From contig QUTJ01031657.1 of assembly GCA_003573635.1 (NCBI GenBank), forward strand, positions 1 through 14,288: a stretch of 14,288 bases of DNA. Direction: 5' to 3'. This document shows positions 12,001-14,288 of this stretch, in pieces; the stretch's first letter is position 1, and each line of letters starts with the position of its first letter. Under the pieces are notes generated by a model. The model was not told the origin of the DNA, searched no databases, and saw only the letters and a program-made list of their open reading frames with translations. This stretch comes from Goniomonas avonlea (lineage: Eukaryota; Cryptophyceae; Goniomonadida; Goniomonadaceae). Position numbers and translations under genes: made by a program.

Positions 12001-13727
12001 CACGCACTGCCGTCACAGCCACGGAGTGACAGGTGGCGAAGTGACAGGTGGCAAAGTGACAGGTGGCGGAGTGACAGGTGGCGGAGTGACAGGGGTGGCG
12101 GACACTGACTGGTGTCGGAGAGAGGTGGCGGACACTGACAGGTGGCGGACCTGCTGTTCCCAAGGGCGCCAATAGCAGCAAGTCACACTGCAGCGCGCCT
12201 ATCACGCCACGCCTTGTAGCTGACACGTTTCCCGCAGAGAGCCCAGAGGGACCGATGGGCACCCCAGTGCAAGGTCTCGGAGGCCTTCTTAACGTGTCAG
12301 ACGCGTCCGTCCTCTCAGGACTGCCAACCCAGCCACCCGGCTCCAGCGGTGCTGGAGGCAAAGCACTCGCAACCCCTGGGTCGTTGCAGTCTCTCCGTCG
12401 GCAGCTGTATCACAGTCCGAGCGAAGAGGCAGGCGGGATCAGTCATCTCTCGCTGCAGGAGCAGGACGGGGAGAGTGTGCACACGCACGTCGGGAGAGCG
12501 TCCATGCAAGTGCGGCAGCAGTCACTGCTGTCTGAGATCTCCGAGATGCGGTTGGCGCGAGAGCGGCCGAGCCAGTCGCCCACGCAGCACTTCGCTGTGT
12601 CAGAGGCAGGAGTGAGTACCTTGCACGCTGGTGCTCGGCACCTGGCCCTCCACGCCTCGCAGATGCCCGACCTCTCCCTCGGGCCCAACGCCTCGCCCAA
12701 GCTCAACTCCTTGGCCTCGTCACCTCTGTATGCGCCGCCCGTCACGTTTCCGTCTCCTTCCCCGAGCACCCTTGGCCGCACGCGAACACGCTCTGTGTCA
12801 CCAACGAGTGCGGTTTCCATCAACAGGCGTCGCTCGTCGTCGGCCGGGCGCGACTGGGACCACAGCAAGTGGGGCGGTGTGTCGCACTGTCCCCAGTGCG
12901 AAGCGCACGTGAGACGACAGATGAAGCTAGAGAGCAGACGGTCCAGCCTTGCCGCGTCCTCCGCGGGCCGGTCGCCCCCCGCCACGCCCACCATTGCAGG
13001 GTGGAGCACTCTGTTCACGTCACGCGCGACATCGGCGCCGTCGTCTCCGCGCCGCGTCACCCCACTGCTGCACGCCGTCGCCAGCACGCTCCCCTTCCAC
13101 CTTCCAGTGTGCGGGCGTGCACACTCCGCCCCGCGGTCTCTCTCCTTGCCCTCGTCAGCGAGGGGTTCCACGAGGTCGCTCCAGGCGTCGCAGTCCCGGC
13201 TTGTGACCGTGTGGAGCCCTCTCCTCCAGCCACGTTCTGCGTCTGCCGAGCCGAGCAGCCCCAACACGTCGCCGACTCTGGGCTGCGTGCTCTGTGAGCG
13301 TCAGCACAGCCAACAGCACCATGACGAACAGCAGCACCAACTCCTTGCCGAGCAGCAACGCCGCGCTCAGCAGCAGCAGCGTCTCTCGTTCCAGCAGTGG
13401 ACGCAGCAAAGCACTCAGCAGCATTTCTCGTCCCAATGTCTGCGAACACAACAGCCGGCCCAGCCACAACAGCGGCAAGCTGTGCAGCAGCAGCAGCAGC
13501 AGCAGCAGCCTCTGTACCAGCCGCAGCCGCAGCGGTACGCGTCACCTGCCCCAACAAACACCCGACGAGTCGTCATTCGTCCCGCGTCCGTGTGGGGCAC
13601 ACCCGCGCAGCGCTCTACGCAGCGCCCCAGGGTCTTTGGAGCGGTGTCGATGCAGTCACCGCAACAGTACCAACCTCAGCAGCAGCAGCAGCAGCAGCTT
13701 GGGTGGTCGGGTGGTGTGTGGCGGTAG
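1..13727 (+). CDS. Giant Sfi1-repeat / coiled-coil protein, 5' partial, four visible exons
   Basis: Proposed join: 1-10920, 11169-11231, 11435-11684, 12238-13727, with stop TAG at 13725-13727 and about 4,240 visible residues. The frame is open at base 1, so the start lies upstream; the GTG at 52 is not a start, because the repeat pattern already runs through the codons before it. Order of parts (residues counted from base 1): Sfi1-type centrin-binding repeats about 1-1506, coiled coil about 1507-1857, helical segment to about 1941, Ser/Pro linker, five coil-plus-linker repeats about 2021-2511, two further long coiled coils to exon 3, then a Ser/Pro/Gln-rich tail. Proteins with Sfi1 repeats bind centrins at spindle poles, centrosomes and basal bodies, so a cytoskeletal scaffold or contractile-fibre role is inferred. 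No ATPase, kinase or motor motif was noticed. Exon 1 is certain as coding; the later joins are inferred from splice signals, phase and continuing coiled coil. Confidence 0.82.
34..177 (+). repeat. 48-residue helical module, copy 1
   Basis: First of four equal-length modules, each starting RV and passing through a W-R motif and a charged heptad region (EEEA-x-RL-x-AA-x) to an Ala-rich end. This copy is the most diverged: it has LRSVRRWRELV and LRLEEEASRLMAAM. It contains the unresolved base at 96, which leaves an Ala codon whatever the base. Confidence 0.7.
1495..1638 (+). repeat. 48-residue helical module, copy 2
   Basis: Same 144-base length as copy 1, with LRSIRQWRNHVLLVKQA and QRMEEEADRLRAAI. 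It opens the first member of the 870 bp duplicated pair. Confidence 0.75.
1507..2376 (+). repeat. 870 bp in-frame direct duplication, copy 1
   Basis: Aligned by eye with 2893-3762 at a constant offset of 1,386 bases (462 codons) with no insertion or deletion. I count about 21 base differences, so roughly 97-98% identity. It codes for five F/L/V-x2-W units and two heptad stretches (ARIATLEAE and ARIAALEAE). An unresolved base lies at 2070. Confidence 0.9.
2554..2697 (+). repeat. 48-residue helical module, copy 3
   Basis: Same 144-base length, diverged in sequence: VRVWRQNVLLAKQD, then AKHAAELARMEEEADQL. It sits between the two 870 bp copies and shows that module duplication happened more than once and at different times. 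Confidence 0.72.
2881..3024 (+). repeat. 48-residue helical module, copy 4
   Basis: Nearly identical to copy 2 (LRSIRQWRNHVLLVKQA, QRMEEEANRLRAAI) because it opens the second member of the 870 bp duplicated pair, exactly 1,386 bases downstream. Confidence 0.75.
2893..3762 (+). repeat. 870 bp in-frame direct duplication, copy 2
   Basis: Second copy, beginning at the shared TTTGCCATCC and fading after AAGGAG at 3757-3762. About 12 of roughly 290 residues differ from copy 1, against about 8 silent changes, which suggests relaxed constraint since a recent duplication. The unresolved base at 3456 falls at exactly the same site as 2070 in copy 1. Confidence 0.9.
4519..5570 (+). other. Coiled-coil region 1
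   Basis: From ALTDKLEADLSALRG onward the Trp units stop and a Leu/Glu/Gln/Lys-rich heptad pattern begins, with stretches such as LEQQLADSQREQQELKLAL, LESTIAELEAQVGSLRE and RVRELEAENFSLSTRLEQL. Such regions form long parallel or antiparallel rods. No enzyme motif is visible. Confidence 0.85.
5571..5829 (+). other. Helical non-coil segment between rod and phospho-linkers
   Basis: The heptad pattern breaks at LLAGGVTTWCASPGSHEAV. What follows is less charged and more hydrophobic (LARPLVAYQAHLSFLMAKEL, IACAELRALTAQADAVLEQ), as expected for a small helical bundle. I do not recognise a family. Confidence 0.5.
5830..6060 (+). other. Disordered Ser/Pro linker with clustered SP/TP sites
   Basis: Low-complexity segment containing SMSPLSRSG, AASPGLLTPAQVFSTPLASP, SQSLSPIL and VRSQSEVS. 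It has at least six minimal proline-directed sites and two SQ sites, and leads into the five-fold repeat that uses the same motifs. Confidence 0.7.
6061..6420 (+). repeat. Phospho-linker/coil repeat, unit 1
   Basis: 120 residues, the longest unit. The linker reads FSPVASPRISSHASQPGTPK followed by SQ; then AEQRSEVLGERLAAAEASL begins the coil. An extra insert of about 25-30 residues in the coil (EAQAARLELELIVARADKE) distinguishes it from the other units. Confidence 0.8.
6421..6702 (+). repeat. Phospho-linker/coil repeat, unit 2
   Basis: 94 residues. Linker FSPVLSPRLSASQPATPRSQ, then SERRSRDLEARLSAAEESL and an AEH...REI coil. The opening V-S-x-L-x-A-F-S-P-V is shared with unit 1. Confidence 0.85.
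6703..6966 (+). repeat. Phospho-linker/coil repeat, unit 3
   Basis: 88 residues. Linker SSPRLSASQPVTPRSH, the only unit where the second SQ has become SH. The coil contains AERRAHDIAGRLSAAEESL and AEREIERLSSALAAAEAEA. Confidence 0.85.
6967..7239 (+). repeat. Phospho-linker/coil repeat, unit 4
   Basis: 91 residues. Linker ASPQQSASQPVTPRSQPLAE, with PRL changed to PQQ. The coil contains RELASRLTVAEDSLERELAR and AEREIFRLNAALVEAE. Confidence 0.85.
7240..7533 (+). repeat. Phospho-linker/coil repeat, unit 5
   Basis: About 98 residues. Linker YSPQASPRLSASQPATPRSQ; the coil contains QELAGRLSVAQGTLDRALAR and decays after AEIRKLAAALQKTE. The linker protein sequence matches unit 2 closely although many silent codon positions differ. 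Confidence 0.83.
7534..8645 (+). other. Coiled-coil region 2 with a short Ser-rich lead-in
   Basis: A Ser/Thr-rich stretch (DRQSSSHTETLVSESASVRS) leads into heptad sequence from about 7690, for example LEEELRVLRQDLE-like stretches, LEVATQQLDTHKQELASEKE and ELTAAQSELQTAERSLEQC. Rich in Gln and Glu. Rod-forming by pattern only. Confidence 0.78.
8646..8880 (+). other. Pro-rich interruption of the rod
   Basis: Coil-breaking segments LPSPSVSVEARPSSWPPLF and RQQPEPPRKEPASPTFAVSG flank a short helix (TQLETVQGRLERAHMSM). It contains two SP sites and probably acts as a flexible hinge. Confidence 0.65.
8881..10770 (+). other. Coiled-coil region 3
   Basis: About 630 residues of heptad-like sequence, starting PAAEEAWRLTIASLQKELAD and including LEEIRESEVAALREELDRE, AQLEQLRQEREDTNLLLE and ARAQQLEQVVSDLRVQVVNL. 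There is one Gly/Ser-rich weak point near 9820-9850 (QVNGQGDDSARG). No catalytic motif is seen. Confidence 0.82.
10771..10884 (+). other. Cys-containing break between coiled coils
   Basis: PRSMVPVATCTDSCFTVPVG and SAGVGCTAAC carry four Cys in about 30-35 residues, as CxxxC and CxxxC pairs. This is unusual in an otherwise Cys-poor rod. It could be a metal or disulphide site or simply a hinge; I cannot decide. Confidence 0.5.
10921..11168 (+). other. Intron 1 (248 bp, phase 0)
   Basis: Donor GAG|GTGCGA, acceptor GTTTGCAG|GC, with a candidate branch point CTGAT at 11153-11157. It removes the in-frame TAG at 10963-10965 and AT-richer noncoding sequence. Both flanking exons are in phase 0 and the coil sequence continues across (LLAAE to AHLEEQKEALRAL). 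Confidence 0.78.
11008..11055 (+). repeat. 24-bp perfect tandem duplication in intron 1
   Basis: Two identical 24-base units, 11008-11031 and 11032-11055, each containing GATTGTCCCCCAAAACAA. Being in an intron, the unit length need not preserve a frame. Confidence 0.9.
11169..11231 (+). other. Exon 2 (21 codons)
   Basis: Sixty-three bases between a TTTGCAG acceptor and an ACG|GTGAGT donor, phase 0 on both sides. It translates as AHLEEQKEALRALRTQADTW plus Thr, a clear heptad-type coil that joins the coils of exon 1 and exon 3. Micro-exons of this size are missed by simple open-frame scans. Confidence 0.78.
11232..11434 (+). other. Intron 2 (203 bp, phase 0)
   Basis: Strong donor GTGAGT, acceptor AACAACAG at 11427-11434, and a consensus branch point CTGAC at 11413-11417. 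The pyrimidine tract is weak. I see no gene or repeat inside. Confidence 0.75.
11435..11684 (+). other. Exon 3 (250 bp, ends in phase 1)
   Basis: Starts QALLTLAGKGLKHPEDT, then METAVAAIQCCLAERTAAF and a last coil (DAEDLLEASERREAALVAR), ending GILGRLVHD plus one base. The ATG at 11486 is internal, not a start. Reading on past 11684 gives Gly/Arg/Glu-rich sequence from noncoding repeats up to a TGA at 11942-11944, so the exon is ended at the GTGCGC donor. Confidence 0.68.
11712..11784 (+). repeat. Direct repeat of 23 bp, two copies, in intron 3
   Basis: Copies at 11712-11734 and 11762-11784, each containing AGTGGCGGGGTGCAGGAGAG, 50 bases apart, in a purine-rich stretch that continues to about 11815. 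Confidence 0.8.
12026..12149 (+). repeat. 15-bp minisatellite in intron 3
   Basis: Four contiguous 15-base units (12026, 12041, 12056, 12071) of GTGACAGGTGGCGGA with one or two changes, then degenerate copies (GACACTGACAGGTGGCGGA-like) to about 12149. No spacers are present, so it is not a CRISPR array. Confidence 0.88.
12888..12899 (+). other. CxxC pair 1 (CPQC)
   Basis: HCPQCEAH within the tail. Together with the second pair about 128 residues on it could form a split metal site; both are followed by Glu and a nearby His. Only the motif is seen. Confidence 0.4.
13284..13295 (+). other. CxxC pair 2 (CVLC)
   Basis: GCVLCERQHSQQHHDEQQH, where the pair is followed by several His. It lies directly before the Gln-rich end of the protein. 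Confidence 0.4.
13485..13508 (+). repeat. (CAG)8 trinucleotide run coding polyglutamine
   Basis: Eight consecutive CAG codons in a Gln-rich region (QQ...PLYQPQPQRY). Pure CAG runs change length easily, so allele variation is likely. Confidence 0.95.
13677..13697 (+). repeat. (CAG)7 trinucleotide run coding polyglutamine
   Basis: Seven CAG codons just before the end of the protein (QLGWSGGVWR then stop). Confidence 0.95.
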
Positions 13728-14288
13728 GCTTGAGAGGGGGGGGGGAGGGCATGGAGTCTGGTGCCTTTGCTCCGACACATAGGGTTTTCACTTTGGAATT
13801 GGTTGCGGGGGAGGGGTGTGGCTTGGATTTGATTGTTTCGTCTTGAATACACCCGAGGGTTGCCTGAAACTGCTGCGTGGATATCCTGTCTGAAGGTTGT
13901 GTCTGAATGTTCTGTCTGAATCTTCCGTCGAATGTTCCGTCGAATGTTCAGGTCGATACGTCTTCGATCTACGTTCAACCACTGACTATTGACTTGTGTT
14001 CGTTAAGCTCTGAACTCGGTAGTTGCATAGAATCAAAACTACTGCTCTACAAAGCCTCTGCGGCCATATGTTGAATGGTGCTTGAAGAAGAAAAAATGCC
14101 CTCTACGGACAGCTGCATCTGACATCTTTTCTATTTTGAGACTCGTTACAAACCTGGAGCCTGTGCGGCTGTAATAGTAGTCTTAACGTTGTGGTCTATC
14201 GATCAACATCTCCTGAAAGGTATCGTATATATGACTCGGCCTCGAAGTTGGAAATCAACGTAGCCTAATCGGCTGGCATTATGCGACT
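13728..14288. other. 3' flank / untranslated and intergenic sequence
   Basis: No convincing gene on either strand; frames are short and lack recognisable sequence. It holds a run of ten G at 13736-13745 followed by further G tracts to about 13825, a 12-13 bp tandem repeat, and then AT-richer DNA. There is no AATAAA. A TGTAA at 14170-14174 could be a polyadenylation signal in lineages that use that motif, but this is weak. Confidence 0.6.
13888..13950 (+). repeat. Five-unit 12-13 bp tandem repeat downstream of the stop
   Basis: Units start at 13888, 13901, 13914, 13927 and 13939. The first three follow GTCTGAATGTTCT and the last two a one-base-shorter GTCGAATGTTCC/A. Probably in the 3' untranslated region or just beyond it. 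Confidence 0.85.

Larger units (their letters stand above)
11685..12237 (+). other. Intron 3 (553 bp, phase 1)
   Basis: Donor GACG|GTGCGC, acceptor TTTCCCGCAG at 12228-12237, and branch candidate CTGAC at 12220-12224. The phase-1 donor base G plus AG from exon 4 makes a Glu codon, so the frame is kept. It contains a 23-bp dispersed repeat and a 15-bp minisatellite. If it were retained, the protein would end at 11944. Confidence 0.62.
12238..13727 (+). other. Exon 4: Ser/Pro-rich, polyQ-bearing C-terminal tail
   Basis: An open frame of 495 residues after the split Glu codon. It has low complexity and is predicted disordered: many SP/TP sites (RTRSVSPTS, RSPPATPT, SSPRRVTP, SSPNTSPT), a few short helical stretches (QQSLLSEISEMRLARERP), two CxxC pairs and a Gln-rich end. 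SPRR at about 13047 fits the full S/T-P-x-K/R cyclin-dependent kinase consensus. The SP/TP style matches the linkers in exon 1, which supports one gene. It could instead be a separate gene starting at ATG 12255 if the exon 3-4 join is wrong. Confidence 0.7.

Noticed and set aside
12026-12149. CRISPR-like array
   Set aside because: Units are 15 bases, contiguous and without spacers; a minisatellite in a eukaryotic intron.
12443-13267. 274-codon open frame on the - strand
   Set aside because: It lies opposite exon 4, has no recognisable domain, and is rich in Arg/Asp/Gly as expected for the complement of a Ser/Pro-rich GC-rich exon.
12255-13727. Separate gene starting at ATG 12255
   Set aside because: A good acceptor with matching phase lies 17 bases upstream and the SP/TP style matches exon 1. 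It remains the main alternative to the exon 3-4 join.
14226-14240. TATA-like sequence (GTATATATGAC) as promoter of a next gene
   Set aside because: A short AT match with no following reading frame inside the window; too weak to list.

Overview
The window looks like nuclear DNA of a GC-rich unicellular eukaryote, lineage not determined. The evidence is one very long reading frame with the standard code, GT-AG introns with CTGAY branch-point candidates, polyglutamine runs made of pure CAG, and minisatellites in noncoding DNA. Nothing bacterial is seen: no operon, no ribosome binding sites deciding starts, no insertion sequence. Three single unresolved bases (96, 2070, 3456) mark it as a draft assembly.

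Layout. One + strand gene fills almost everything. Its reading frame is already open at base 1, so the 5' end and true start lie outside the window. I reconstruct four visible exons: 1-10920, 11169-11231, 11435-11684 and 12238-13727, ending in TAG at 13725-13727. Junction phases match (0, 0 and 1), giving about 4,240 visible residues. The introns (10921-11168, 11232-11434, 11685-12237) carry short tandem repeats. Bases 13728-14288 are 3' flank with a G run and a small 12-13 bp tandem repeat; no gene was found there.

The protein. Bases 1-4518 encode about 28 Sfi1-type units (F/L/V-x2-W, often 33 residues apart), the kind of helix that binds centrins. This part has grown by internal duplication: four 48-residue modules and two 870 bp copies that are almost identical. 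From 4519 on the protein is mostly coiled coil. At 6061-7533 this is interrupted by five tandem repeats, each with a serine/proline linker of the form SPRLSASQPxTPRSQ followed by a short coil. Further coiled coil runs to exon 3. Exon 4 is a disordered Ser/Pro-rich tail with two CxxC pairs and two polyQ runs.

Interpretation. A centrin-binding array joined to a very long rod with many proline-directed and SQ candidate phosphosites suggests a giant structural protein of the centrosome, basal body or a centrin-based contractile fibre. This is inferred from architecture only; no enzyme motif was seen. The exact Sfi1 plus rod plus phospho-linker combination is the most noteworthy content.
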